DNA of 64,000 bases from Eustoma russellianum (lineage: Eukaryota; Streptophyta; Magnoliopsida; Gentianales; Gentianaceae). The position numbers and the translations under genes were made by a program. A model generated the notes under the pieces. It made no database searches. It worked only from the letters and a program-made list of their open reading frames with translations, and was not told where the DNA came from. Positions 33,096-44,344 of the stretch are shown piece after piece (positions within the stretch are counted from its first letter, which is position 1; every line of letters begins with the position of its first letter). The stretch covers positions 46,192,321 to 46,256,320 of the forward strand of contig AP025040.1 in NCBI GenBank assembly GCA_036186865.1. Reading direction: 5' to 3'.

Positions 33096-33609
33096 GGTGA
33101 GACCTATATCCACTCAAAACCTTAAGACAATGGATGATGTTACCTCTTCTTCATATAACCCATATATTTTTCTCAAAGTGTCCAATATGGAACAATAATC
33201 TAAACCACTTGTCTTATTTGTTTGGTAAATAGTTACTTCCTTGATGATTCTGGCTATGCTGTAGCACTGCATGGAATAACGATTTAACTCAACCGCTGTC
33301 AGGTTTGGCATTCGACCCGCTGGATGGTATAATCCAGGCAATACCACATGTGATAGCCAACTTCCTGGCGCCGATGCATTTTACAACACACGTGGCTTTT
33401 ATGTTCGTAGATGGCATATGGACTACAAATGTCCATGACTCCATAAATGGTAAGATATGGCCAATAATGGGTGCTGGTTACCATACAATTCACCACACCA
33501 CACCACATATCGCCATAATTATGGTCACTTCACTATATGGATGGACTGGATGTTTGGTACTCTTCATGATCCTCTAGAGGATGAGCCCAAAAAGTCGTAA
33601 ATTTATCGA

Positions 33610-34065
33610 GTTAATCAGGTGTGATTTGAGCTTTTCATGTCTTGCACACATGACGTGGCTGGATCCGCGCTTTTTATAATGGAAGAGAGCCCGCTATCAA
33701 TAAAACCAGTGTGAAGACTGCTCTTGTTTACTGATCAAGGCGTTCGGGTTTTCCTGTGGTTGTTAGTATTTGTACGTGCTATGCTACGCTAAATATATAG
33801 CCCAATGATTTGTGCTGCAATGAAACATGTCTTTTGGTTAGTACTCGTTGCTATTATGCATTATGTCGGTTAATTTAACTATGTATTGATGCAAATCGTC
33901 TATCTGTTATCTATACAATGACAACATTATCTCATTACTTTATTGACTTAGAGACTTTCGTCTGCGTTCCATACCCTCCGGAACTACATCCTTAACCGTC
34001 TCCTTACTCAGGAAGCATGGGAGACCAAGGCGAAAACTCAGATAAAGCCAGATAAAATTTAAATT
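33610..34065. other. 3' flank of the desaturase pseudogene
   Basis: Nothing coding. A minus-strand SINE-like scrap (ACAACATTATCTCATTACT, GACTTAGAGACTTTCGTCTG) lies at about 33918-33970. Confidence 0.4.
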
Positions 34066-34071
34066 GATGAG

Positions 34072-34320
34072 GGTGTTTGGATTACCTCGCCTACAATTCT
34101 GTCAATTCTCTCCTCACCACATGACATGTGGCAACAGGAGGGTGGTGAGACTAGGTGAGAGAGTTTGGATCAACTCGGCACAATTTTCTCACCCCTAACC
34201 CTCAACTAGCCTCGTCATTCCTTTGTCATGCGATGAAGAGAATAGCCTCCTCACCCCTGCTGTCACTGTCATGGGATGAAGAGAGTAGTGAGAGAATTAT
34301 GGTGAGGTGATCCAAACTCA
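34072..34320. mobile_element. Foldback element related to MITE family F1
   Basis: The ends GTTTGGATTACCTCGCC and GGTGAGGTGATCCAAAC are inverted repeats. Inside are ACATGTGGCAACAGGAGGG and GATGAAGAGAATAG/GATGAAGAGAGTAG. It is longer than the other F1 copies and has an extra internal repeat. Confidence 0.5.
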
Positions 34321-34649
34321 TAGATTACAAAGGTTACTTTCCCTGATTTATGGTCAGTAGAGGAGAACTCGGAGAAATTAAAGTGAGCGCGTGTGCCTGG
34401 ATTTTGGTGTATAAAAAAAATATCGGAAAATGCATCTTGCACTTTACTCCACTACCATAACTTGTCGACTTTCAACCTTCGAGTTTGCATGTATAATTTC
34501 CTGGGAATTTTTTTTTGTAAGTCATGGCATATACATAAAAAAATTGTTATATAAAAAAATTGATGTATAAGGTAGGGGTTGAATCCCATACTTTTGGTGC
34601 TGGATATAATTGACACACCCCTATGTTGCATGTTATCGATTTCTTGCAA

Positions 34650-34925
34650 TAAATTGTGAGTAAAAATTCTTTCCATTTCCAATGAATTTAATAAAACATT
34701 TTTTTATGATGAAATAAAGCAAAATAACTCACTAAATTAAACAAATTAGATTCACTTCTTATATTGTGAAGTAACAATTGATCGACACAACTTGACATAA
34801 TTTCCATTATGATTCATTGAAAAATAACTTCTATGCGTTTCTAACATATGTGTATGGTTACGTATATACAACCTCCTATACCCGTTATAGCCGTAGGATT
34901 CTAAGACAATGTGGTAATGGATGTG
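34650..34925 (+). repeat. SINE-like repeat
   Basis: It follows the 12655-13066 family order: CCATTTCCAATGAATT, GATGAAATAAAGCAAAATA, TTATATTGTGAAGTAAC, GCGTTTCTAACATATGTG. The tail is decayed. Confidence 0.55.
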
Positions 34926-35031
34926 AAATAGTGAGTAAAAATTGCCGCTGGACAAAATTAAAATTATTGCCAAAAGAAAGAAAAGCTAATATAAAGCCGT
35001 GAATCAAATAATCCATACATTTTTTTCGAGA

Positions 35032-35484
35032 TCACTCGGGTATAGTCACCAGCAAGGGTCTCCAAGACCTCCTAAGTAACCGCTGCCGGAACGTCGCCGT
35101 CATCGGCCTCGGTGATCGCTCCCCATTTCTCTCCGATCCGAACCCCACATCGGAAATTCCATCACCGGCGGAAAAACCAATCCCGTCTCCGACATTAGCA
35201 GCAAGCTTCTCATCAAACGACGGCGGCGACGACGCAAACAGATCCTTCAATTTCTGTCTCACTACCATCTCCTCCCCATTGTCTTTTTCACTTCGTTGCC
35301 GATCCGGCAAACACTTTTCACGCCGATGACGTCTCCGTCCGCCACTCATGCTGCGGCTGAGCAGCATACCGAGAGTTATTCTTCGCCGGATGTTAATTTC
35401 CGGGCTCGTTGCCGGGCTTCTCGTTGGACTTCCAATAATTGCACAATGAATTGCAAGTAGCTTGAATGTTTGCAGGACCGCCAT
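35032..35484 (-). CDS. Hypothetical Arg/Ser-rich plant protein
   Basis: An intact single-exon frame of 150 residues beginning MAVLQTFKLL. An N-terminal hydrophobic segment (about 3-17) is followed by an Arg-rich region (SMSGGRRRHRREK, about 45-57), a low-complexity Gly/Asp part, and a C-terminus FRQRLLRRSWRPLLVTIPE that looks conserved rather than random. About 280 bases of AT-rich, purine-rich sequence lie upstream before the next repeat. I do not know its function and recognise no domain. Base composition in the frame is clearly richer in G+C than the flanks, which supports a real gene. Confidence 0.55.
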   Translation of the reverse strand: MAVLQTFKLLAIHCAIIGSPTRSPATSPEINIRRRITLGMLLSRSMSGGRRRHRREKCLPDRQRSEKDNGEEMVVRQKLKDLFASSPPSFDEKLAANVGDGIGFSAGDGISDVGFGSERNGERSPRPMTATFRQRLLRRSWRPLLVTIPE

Positions 35485-35924
35485 GATGACGAAATTTCAA
35501 TTCCAAGAAACTGAAAATATTTGGATAATAAAAATCAGCAGAAAGAACATGAGATCTGCGACATAAGAGAAAAGTGTTGATTCTGGAAACGAATCATTAG
35601 ATTCTTGAGTATTGGGAGAATTGGTGAAGGGATGCAAAAAAAAAAAGGGAAGATTAGCTAAGAGGAGGGTGAAATCAATGGATAAATTAATAAAGAGGAG
35701 GGAATGAAGAAGGTGGAAGACGGAGTGTTTTGTCTCTTTGATTGTTTGTGTTTTTCTAAAATTTCCAATATTCCAATTGGAAGGTTGATTTTTCTTACAA
35801 GTGGCAGTTAATAATGTAGGGACCTGAAAGAAGTCAAAAAGTGGGGCCCTTTTCAGGTAATAAAATAGTTTGCCGGCTAAGTTGTTGGATGTAAGGACAT
35901 TTATTAATAAAATTCAATAGGACA

Positions 35925-36920
35925 TTTTTTTTTGTGTGTGAATCGGAATGATGTTTGTTCATTCATCATATCTGTATATACAATAAAGAGTAGAGAGGGA
36001 TGAGGTCTCCAAACTATATGTGTAGCATATTGTAGTCCTATATTTGCAAAGTTGTAAGCCGGCATATTGCCGTCACGATTTGTAAAAGCTACCTCACAAC
36101 TTACAAACGAATCCATCATATTTTTGCAATCAACTATTAGAGCGAAAAGTGTATGCAGCTTGTATACGCCTTCTCTAAGCAAATCAATGGATATCAAACT
36201 GTCCGACCACCTTTACTTGGTTTAGTTCTAGAATCTACACAAATTTTAGCCCACAGTGTATTGCTCGAAGTTCTCTTTGAATAACGTCTAGATTATTGTT
36301 CAGCTTATATGATTCTGCCCATGCAACGTTACCATCCGCTAAGTGCATAATGAGTCCGAGAGCTCGACTCTCATCTTTCTCCCAAAAAAAAAGGCATCCA
36401 CATTAATTGCTATTTCATACCCTCTTGGTGGCTTCTATTTCCCTTCTTGCTATGAGTCTCTCCAAATTGAGCCTCCTTTCTTTATAGTGTTTCCGTTAGG
36501 CTCATCGCAGGACTCCAAAGTTTTGCACTACTAGTCTGTTTTTTTGGCTTCATCGAAGACAACCTCGTATCTTTTCTTCCATATCCACCAAAGCAATATT
36601 GCTACATGTATTTGAGCAGCTTCTTCGCAATGATCAAAAGTCCAGTGAATAATGTCTTTAAGGGACTGTGGAGATCCTGTGGTAGGGCGAATGGTTGCCA
36701 AATCTCTTTAGTTCACTAACTTTCAAAGCAATGGCGTACACTTTCATTCCTTCTGCCACATATCTGACATATTGGAGAGGTATTCGGTAGCCTGCGTGTC
36801 AAGTTTTCTTTCATCGTTAAGGAGTTGTTGAGTGGTCGCCACATGAAAATTTTGATCTTTGGCAAAGTATTTTGCTTCCACAATTTCTTCCAGAAGGACT
36901 GTAATAGGACATTTTTTTGG
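35925..36920 (-). pseudogene. Decayed L1-type LINE: zinc-binding RT domain and RNase H-like end
   Basis: On the minus strand, about 36910-36720 reads FWKKLWKQNTLPKIKIFMWR and CQICGRRNESVRHCF, the zf-RVT signature of plant L1 elements. Then IWQPFALPQ and IHWTFDHCEEAAQ follow (about 36700-36560). The RNase H-like part lies at about 36197-35980 (GVYKLHTLFALIVDCKNMMD, FTNRDGNMPAYNFANIGLQ). Stops and frame changes separate the pieces. Confidence 0.65.
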
Positions 36921-36924
36921 TGGC

Positions 36925-37400
36925 AGAAAAAACCCCGGATTTAGCTCTAGTGTGCAACCCCTTCTGCATGCAAGACCCTTGCTATAAATACGAGCAACAA
37001 ATACAATCATATTCAGCATATCTCAATGACAGCAAAACTATCGGTAAGGTCTGGAGAGGGTGAGAGACAGCCAAACAATACATCCATCGCAAATAATAGA
37101 GATTTTGCTTCCAGTAGACCCCTGCCTCTATATGTATATGTATAGATGACATAATAAACAACACGAAACTATGCCTCGGGGCCAGGAAACAAATTTCTTT
37201 AAGTCCTTTGAAGCTCCATTCACTATGTACACTGCCTCCAAATATTTATGATACACATTACATGCATTTATCTCAGTACCTTAAATATAACGAATTCAAA
37301 CAAAGTATCTGCTCATGAATCAAGGCAAGGAAACTCTACCCAGTTCCATCCTACGTACAAATTACCAGTCTTGAAAGAACATAGGATGCCAGTTTGGATC
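36925..37400. other. 3' flank of the receptor kinase gene
   Basis: The part next to 37406 should contain the 3' UTR. Nothing else is recognised. Confidence 0.4.
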
Positions 37401-37405
37401 AAATG

Positions 37406-40400
37406 TCACCCCCTAGAACTTTTGGCAGATGTGCTAGTCGACTTATCAGTGACTGAATCAGGGGAAGGCGGTAAGGTGGCATCTTTGCACGATCCACAAT
37501 CATCAACCAGAATATCCACAACCTCCACCTTTTGAGCATTCAAACCGCCACTCTGGATTCGTCGCAGTGTATCTAATACTTCTTGCATTGAGGGCCTCAT
37601 ATCTTTCTCTTGCTGGAGACACCGGAAAGCTAACTCAGCCACCAAAGTAACCATTTTCTTGACTGAACTATTTGAATCAATTTGCAGAGTCTGATCCACC
37701 AGCTCATGCACTGCATGGTTTTGGACTTTGTTGATAGCCATGTTTGCCAAATTGATGTCATGGCGGCTCCTGTTGATATCTACGGCTTGCAATGACGAGA
37801 TAAGCTCGACCAAGACTACTCCAAAGCTATAAACATCACTCTTCTCAGTAAGCTGGTACCACTGGTAGTACTCGGGATCAACATAGCCAGGCGTTCCTTG
37901 TGGAGCAGTTGATACATGAGTAGCATCAACGGGGAACAACCTAGACAACCCAAAATCAGCAACTTTCACATGGAAATCATTGTCTAGTAGAATGTTATTG
38001 GTTTTGACATCACGGTGGATGATATCTGATGCATGGAGATATGCCAGTGCTTCTGCTGTCTCAATTGCAATGTTCAACCTGACAGGCCAAGACAGCAAAC
38101 CAGATTTGGCACGATTTCCATGAAGATGATCAGCCACGGTTCCATTAGGAACATACTCATATACAAGCAAAAGATCCCTACTTCTCTTGGATGAGCATCC
38201 GTACAGCATGACAAGATTTGGGTGACGTAATCGAGTCAATATCTCAACTTCATTCTTGAACTGCTCCACACGCTTATAGTTGTTCTCATATAAACGCTTA
38301 ACAGCAACAACACAGCCATCAGAAAGAACGCCTGAATCAAAGAATCAAAGAGCTGTCAGGTAAAAAAAAAGATCGAAATCGTTCGGTGGTAACGAACTGA
38401 TGAAATAAGCCATGTATCAGTGGGTATGGCAAGATTAAATGTAGGCTTACCATAATAAACGGCACCAAAGCCTCCATCACCAAGCTCTCTTGCTTGGGCA
38501 AAGTCTTCAGTTGCTTCCTCTAGCTCAGTGTAAGTGAAGATCCGGGCACCAAAGTAGGAGGTCTCTGTTCTGGAGTCAAACTTTGTTGAAGGGTAAGAAG
38601 GAATACTTTTAGTGAAAGCAATTGAAGGAGGTGCAAGATAATCTTTGTTTGCCAGAGTTGTTGGGAGCTCCTTGTCGGTGGAGGAGAAATGGTGAGATTG
38701 AACAGCAAGCCTTTTCCTCCTTTGTCTGCAGCAAAAGATCACCCATCCAAGCCCAATACCAGCAAGTACAGCGCCCACTATGGGAAGAACTGAAAAGAGA
38801 ATTTAAAATGAATACACCTCTATAAGGCAAGACAGAAAAAACATTTTAAAGATAGAACATGGCATACTTATGTTGATTGAAGTGCTCGATCTCCCTTTAC
38901 CACCTGCAAAATTGAGACATCTAAGTATATTATTCACACTATTTAGAGATCAAATATGCTACTGACAACTTCATAAAGGAATTAAGACTTGTACTATAGA
39001 TTAAAAAAGAAGCTAGGAGGACAGCTGAAATTTTTTTATTTATAGTCCATTCTAACCAGCTCTTCTCACGTTCAGGCTCACCGGACACGCGACACAATGC
39101 TCATTTTTCAGAAGCAGCAAACAATAGCAGTTGTAATTTTCAACAAAGAAGTAGCATTGAGGTTCCAACCCAAGATGTTCTGCTCTATAGTCATAACTTC
39201 CAAAAATTAGAATCATCACTTTAAAAAATGACAATTTCTAAACGCTAACACTAAAATGGCACAACATAGAGCCTCGACAGTAATTTCATGGTTCAAGAAG
39301 CAGCAGCAAACCTTCACTCTCCTCACTTTTTCAATTCAGACAAAGAACAAAATGCCAAATCAAATGCAATCAGAACGGCAGTAATTTGTCATTAAGCTGA
39401 AACTATACAAGAATTGACAAGAAAAGTTAAAAAAAAAAAAGAAATTGCTTGAACGAACCTGAAGTAGAGGGACTTCAAATTCGGTAATTGATACTAACTA
39501 GAGATTTATTACTAAAAAGGGCAACAATTCCTTAATAGTCAGTAATGTGGGTCCTTGAAGTGATCAGTATTTTCCAAGGGTAAAATCAAAAGTTGATTTT
39601 TCTTCCATCATAAACTTTAGACTACCTTGAAAAGTTGAGGAAGAATTTTCAGTGTCTCCCTGATCAGGGGGAGGCAATGCACACAGTCTGTCCTCACAAA
39701 TACAATCAGGTTGACGCATAGTCGAATCAAACCCGCAGTACCCACCAAATTGAGCACAGGCGGAGCACATTTTCTCATAGGGGTCAATATAATTCACACT
39801 AATACCTTCCATCAATGCCTCCCGAAGACTAATACTCTCAGTTGTAAGCCTATCCCTAACGCTCTTCGTTATCGGCATAGAAACACTAATGCTGCAATAG
39901 ATAAGTTTCAGATTCGGGTCTCTTGGAATTGGCCCCACCATATAATACGCACCGGAAAAATTCAAGCTTGGATTGTTACAATTGAACAAATTGTGTGGTC
40001 TCAAGCTCATGGCGGTGTCATTGCAACCGTAAAACAGAGTTAAGTTGTCATCCAAATCAGGGATAGAGAAGAGGTTGGAATCAAAACTAGAGTTAAAGAA
40101 CTGAGAAGGGCAGGTGTTCTTAGATAAATCTTGGCGGGAAATTGTCAATTTCTTGAGGGATTGGTCGAGATGAAGGATTCGGTAGGTGATGGAATTATGG
40201 GTCAAGAGGGTTATGTTTTCGGGTTGGCGGCAAGTGAGTTTGAAATCAGGGAGGCCACAGTGGTCGGGACGGTCGCCGCCGCTGAAGGGATATGAGACAT
40301 TTGAAATTGGCCCACAAGAAAAGGTGTTGTTGCAGTCTGAAAAGCCGGCGAAGTCATCGGAGAAAGCAATCGGAAGGGAGGTGGAGAAGAGAAAACTGAG

Positions 40401-40427
40401 AATCAGAAGGTAATTGAAAGAGTGCAT
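37406..40427 (-). CDS. LRK10L/WAK-like receptor protein kinase
   Basis: Four exons (40427-39626, 38903-38868, 38789-38451, 38331-37406) have GT-AG borders and agreeing phases and give 2103 bases, 700 residues. A signal peptide (1-23) is followed by a Cys-rich GUB_WAK-type ectodomain (FSCGPISNVSYPFSG, HCGLPDFKLTC) and a WAK-associated C-terminal part (CSACAQFGGYCGFDS, CICEDRLC) with several NxS/T sites. One membrane helix (about 281-302, ILPIVGAVLAGIGLGWVIF) precedes the Ser/Thr kinase domain: Gly loop LGDGGFGAVYYG (about 380), VAVK Lys (404), HRDVKTNN (498), DFG (518), GTPGYVDPEYYQ. All catalytic residues are present, so it should be an active plasma-membrane kinase. Relatives act in wall sensing, ABA and pathogen responses; the ligand here is unknown. 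A truncated relative lies at 46407-47162 on the same strand. Confidence 0.93.
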
Positions 40428-40439
40428 TGTGAAGACAAC

Positions 40440-40830
40440 CGAAAAGGGTCTCTAAAGAAGTTTTCTGAGTTATTGAATGATTGAAATTAGAGGAAGATGG
40501 AAGGCCGGAGCAGCTGGCTTTGGTTTACTATGGCGTAATATGGTTGCCTAGAATTAATGGAGAATTGTTGCATGGGGAAATGGTTAAAGAATTTAAGATG
40601 GCTAAGAAGTAGGATTTGATTTGAATAAAAAACGAAATCAAGAAGTCGAGGGGTTCAGTGTGCATTCGACACCAAATTTGACGAATCCATTAGAGAAAAG
40701 CTTTTTCTCAAGAATGGCCGTTGGGGTCCGCTGCATGTCGGTGATGACTGCACACCGGCGGCAATTTCTGGTTTAGTCATTCTGACAAAGTGGAGAATTA
40801 ACTAATGAAGAAGAGATAATGCATAACGCA
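40440..40830. promoter_or_regulatory. 5' flank of the receptor kinase
   Basis: It should hold the promoter and leader of the gene starting at 40427. I see no clear TATA box or named element. Confidence 0.3.
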
Positions 40831-40834
40831 TGAA

Positions 40835-40970
40835 TTGAATCAAATACAACCCTATGTGTTGATAACACATGTGTATAGTTACGTACATCTGATCCCCCGT
40901 GCCCCGCCATAGACGGGAGCCTCTAAGAAAATGAGGTAATATTGTTGTTGTTGTTGTTGTTGGAACTCAA
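40835..40970 (+). repeat. SINE-like repeat with (TTG)n tail
   Basis: It reads ACCCTATGTGTTGATAACAC, GTTACGTACATCTGATCC, CCGCCATAGACGGGAGCCTC and a clean TTGTTGTTGTTGTTG tail. Confidence 0.65.
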
Positions 40971-40974
40971 CTTT

Positions 40975-41610
40975 AAAGGTTGAGCTAGTTGATTGATGCT
41001 ACACGTTCATCTTGGAGTGAAAGGTAATATCCCTCGTCCGAGACACTGCACGTTTATCTGTATGTATATATTGATATTCACGTTTTACGTAAACGAGTCG
41101 TGCATACATAAACATCATGGAAGATTAAGAAGTTCAATATTATTTTGATAACGGACTAATTTGTTCGTGAGTAAGATACTGTCAGATTAAAGAAGCTAGA
41201 CGTTGTACTTGCACGAGTCCTGACATGCATAACGGAAGATTGAAGGCCTTTTATATTATTTTCATAATAGAATATTTAAGATGATTAATTAGATATTGTC
41301 ACTTAAAAGAAATAAAATAAACAAAAAGACAATCATTGGTTATTAAGAAAAACACTCACATATTTTATATATTTTAATTATTAAAGAGTTAGTAACTTAT
41401 GATACTTGTTTCATAAAATTCGTATATTTTATTAATTTGAGGCAAAGTATACTAAAGAATCACCTCTAAAGTTCCACATCCTCCAATCAAGTCTATAGTT
41501 TCAACTCTTCTCTTTTGCTCTTTAAGTGATGATGCCATGCCACATAAAGTAGAGAGTTGTACCTTACATAAATCAAATGTAAGACCTTAGTTTTGAGTAT
41601 CAACACTAAT
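40975..41610. other. Intergenic AT-rich stretch
   Basis: Nothing recognised. Confidence 0.45.
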
Positions 41611-41615
41611 AATTG

Positions 41616-41792
41616 CGGATGAGATCTGAGGAGGTAAAATATGAGGTAAAATATGAGGCCTCCAATCACGCGACGCCGCGTGTATAAAAGAGCTTTTTTT
41701 AAAAAAAGAAAAAAAGTAAATAGTGGACCCTTTTGTACACGTGGCGTCACGTGATTGGAGGCCTCATATTTTACCTCCTCAGATCTCATCCG
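41616..41792. mobile_element. Foldback MITE, family F2
   Basis: Inverted ends CGGATGAGATCTGAGGAGG and CCTCCTCAGATCTCATCCG are perfect over 19 bases. The arms include GGCCTCCAATCACG and its complement. The flanks TAATAATTG (41607-41615) and TAATGATTG (41793-41801) form a 9-bp target duplication with one mismatch. One arm has a tandem GGTAAAATATGA duplication. Confidence 0.8.
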
Positions 41793-41809
41793 TAATGATT
41801 GAGCCAGAG

Positions 41810-42865
41810 ATTTATCGGCCATGTGGTTCTTATCCCTAAGGTAAATAAACCTGTCTGCATAAAACAATTCAGACTAATAAGTTTATGTAACGTCATCTAC
41901 ATACTGGCTTCTAAGATGCAGATGCCTGTGTGGAAAATGTACATAAAAATGTTTTAGAAAATATTTTAAATTTATATAAAAATACGTATGAAGTTTGAGT
42001 ATAGAAAGAAGTGAATCATAGATTGAATCAGTTTTCGCCATACCTTAAATTCAAGATTCAGACAGTCGTCATACCCTAAATTCAAGGTCCAACCTGTCGA
42101 GTTCTAAAGAGGGACCAACGTTCAACGACTGAGTTTGGCGAATCCAAATGTTTGGCGACTGATTATGAAGTTTATATTTTCTGACCGAACGATCACCAAA
42201 CGTTTGGAAATCGAGTTTGTCGAACGTTCGACGACTTCAGATTATGTTGTCTTTTCATGAAATGGTACAGCTTTTGCATCATGTGATATCTTATTTTAAT
42301 GTTGAACGATCATAAACTAACTTTAGAAGTTAAATTTTGTAGAGAGGTCAACTTTTTTCTTGTGAATCAAAGTATATTAGTACAAGGATCAAAATGTTTC
42401 TTTGATATGATTTGAGAAAATACATTCTACATGTCTTGTGATCCTTGAAAACTCTTTGAATCTATTGTGAAAACTTGCAAAATTCCTCCTCGTCTTGTTT
42501 TTCTTCATTCATATGACATTAAACACTTCTAATACACAAATACAATCTCATTCGCATAGAGCAAACGAATATGAGAAGCCGTTATATCCTATGAACCATT
42601 TGCTAATAGTTCACATTGCTTATTGGTGTAAGCAAAATTACTTTAAAGATAATGACATTGGTCATATTTCGGATATTCTCTTTCCTTGATTTATCGTTAT
42701 CTTTATATTTGATTTTTATACCATTGTGATTTTTCCTACTACCTTGTGTATTCTCAAAACAAATCTAAGAAAGTTGAGTATTACTTTTTGGTGTTCTCTT
42801 CCAAGTTATACGGACTTGTACTTTATGTTATTATTGTCTTGATTACTTTATCATCTTCCATGTCC
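41810..42865. other. Intergenic stretch
   Basis: Repeated phrases around TTTGGCGACTGA and CGAACGTTCGACGAC (42080-42240) suggest a decayed repeat. No gene is supported. Confidence 0.35.
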
Positions 42866-43162
42866 TCATAGGATAAAATTTCCAACAGCTTGCGACCCCA
42901 ATGAAATATCTTATGAATGATATTATATCTCTTTTCCAATCAGCGTTTATTCCTAGGCGTTTAATCTCTGATAATATCTTGGTTGCCCATGAAATTCATC
43001 ATATGATTAGGAGAAAGAAACGGGAAAGTTTGGTTTCATGTCTATTAGACGAGACACGAACAAAACTTTTGATAGAGTAGAATGATGTTTTCTATTTAAA
43101 TTGCTAAAGAAAATTGGCTTTAATGATAAAATCACTGAGTTGATAAAGTCTTGTATTTCAAG

Positions 43163-44167
43163 CAGGGGCGTTCACAAGAGGGGGCACGGGAGGCAGCCGC
43201 CCCCCAACTCGGAGAAAAAATTTAGTTGGTAGGTAAATGCAGTTGTATTTTTGATTATCTAAATTTAAGGTATCTGTTTTTTAATCTCAAAACTATCTCA
43301 TGATATGTGATATATGTGTTAATAGGTAATTGACATCATTGCTACGGAAATGGATACACGCTTCACCGAAGCCAGTACATTTACTTAGATGTGTGATGTG
43401 CATTGATCCTTCCAATTCTTTTGCAAATTTTGATCATAGTCAATTGTTACACCTTGTTGAGTTATATCCAGACGATTTCACTACCAATGATCGAATTGAG
43501 CTCAACCATGAAATTAAAAGTTACATTGGTGATATGAAATCAAATGAAGTATTCTCTCATAATACTAATCTTGGAGTTCTTGAACAAAAGATGGTGGAGT
43601 TGAATTATCACAATTACTTTCCTTTAATATATCGGCTCATCGAGTTAGAACTGATCTTACCTGTCGGAACAGCGAGTGTGGAAAGAAGTTTTTCTGCGAT
43701 GAATATAATAAAGACTGATCTGCGCAACCGATTGGGAGACGACTTACTATCGGACTGTTTACTGTGTTACTTCGAGAAGAAAGTTTTTGGAACCATTTCA
43801 AATGAAAACATTATGCAACAATTTCAGAATTTGCGGCCACCGATAATCCCTCCTGCTGCTCGTCCTTCATTTCGTAAATAAAAGGTATGTCGAGCGTTAA
43901 ATTAATAACTTTTATTGGATATTGCTGCCTGTTAATGTTGCTTATGAATAACTTTTGTTGGATATTGTTGATGGTTGCTTATTATTGTTGCATTTTGATT
44001 AGTGGATGTGTTGGTTTAGATTTTATGTTATAATATTTGCATATATCTATATTGTAAGGGAGTTTTTGCCGGATTTTCGATGGAATGTATATTGAGTCCG
44101 AAAAAGTAGACGGTGATTTCATAGTGTGAATTTTGTCCCCAAAAAATTAGCTCTGCGTCCGCCACTG
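43163..44167 (+). mobile_element. Internally deleted hAT element, 1005 bp
   Basis: The left end is CAGGGGCGTTCAC and the right end is the complement of CAGTGGCGGACGC, imperfect inverted repeats of hAT type. A perfect 8-bp target duplication ATTTCAAG lies at 43155-43162 and 44168-44175. Only the 3' part of a transposase gene remains inside. Confidence 0.9.
43326..43881 (+). pseudogene. hAT transposase C-terminal remnant (ZMYM1/TTF-type family)
   Basis: An AG acceptor-like site at about 43325 precedes a frame reading ATEMDTRFTEAST. After a one-base shift near 43377-43384 the longer frame continues with LLRCVMCIDPSNSFANFDHSQL and HLVELYPDDFT, and ends with the hAT dimerisation block LILPVGTASVERSFSAMN and LRNRLGDDLLSDCLLCYFEK. 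The stop is at 43879-43881. The N-terminal zinc finger and catalytic part are missing, so the remnant is non-functional. The long frame from 43330 begins with TTG, not ATG. Confidence 0.8.
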
Positions 44168-44344
44168 ATTTCAAGTGTTACATATTCTTTTATTGTCAAT
44201 GGACAGCAGACCTTCTCGAAGAATAAGGCAAGGCTCTTTTTATTATATGCAGAAGTGTTGTCCTCCATGTTGCAGGATACTCAAAATTGTGGAATGATTG
44301 TTTGTATGTTTCTTACTATCTTCAGATCTTATCGATAGATAGCT

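Larger units (their letters stand above)
31861..33600 (+). pseudogene. STE1: Sterol C5-desaturase (STE1/DWF7-like) pseudogene
   Basis: Exon 1 (31861-32080) encodes a complete desaturase N-terminus starting MADDYLKLFVEETSF, with WLRNYIGCTLLYLICGFLWCFYIYYWK and a GT donor after LPK. The last exon (33303-33600) has a CAG acceptor and encodes LAFDPLDGIIQAIPHV, HFTTHVAFMFVDGIWTTNVHD and GAGYHTIHHTT. The middle exon, which in this family carries the first two histidine boxes, is absent from the 1.2 kb between them. In the last exon a 5-bp tandem duplication CCACA (33498-33507) shifts the frame after the third histidine box; the true C-terminus (HNYGHFTIWMDWMF to a TAA at 33598) follows in another phase. 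The family enzyme makes the C5 double bond of sterols in the ER, upstream of brassinosteroids. This copy cannot make an active enzyme. Confidence 0.88.
42870..44340 (+). pseudogene. L1-type LINE reverse transcriptase fragment, split by a hAT insertion
   Basis: The left part (about 42900-43162) encodes SLFQSAFIPRRLISDNILVA and HEIHHMIRRKKR, followed by a decayed stretch with an in-frame stop. The right part (44168-44330) resumes with ISSVTYSFIVNGQ, which is the next block in plant L1 reverse transcriptases. The hAT element at 43163-44167 lies exactly between them. Confidence 0.7.
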
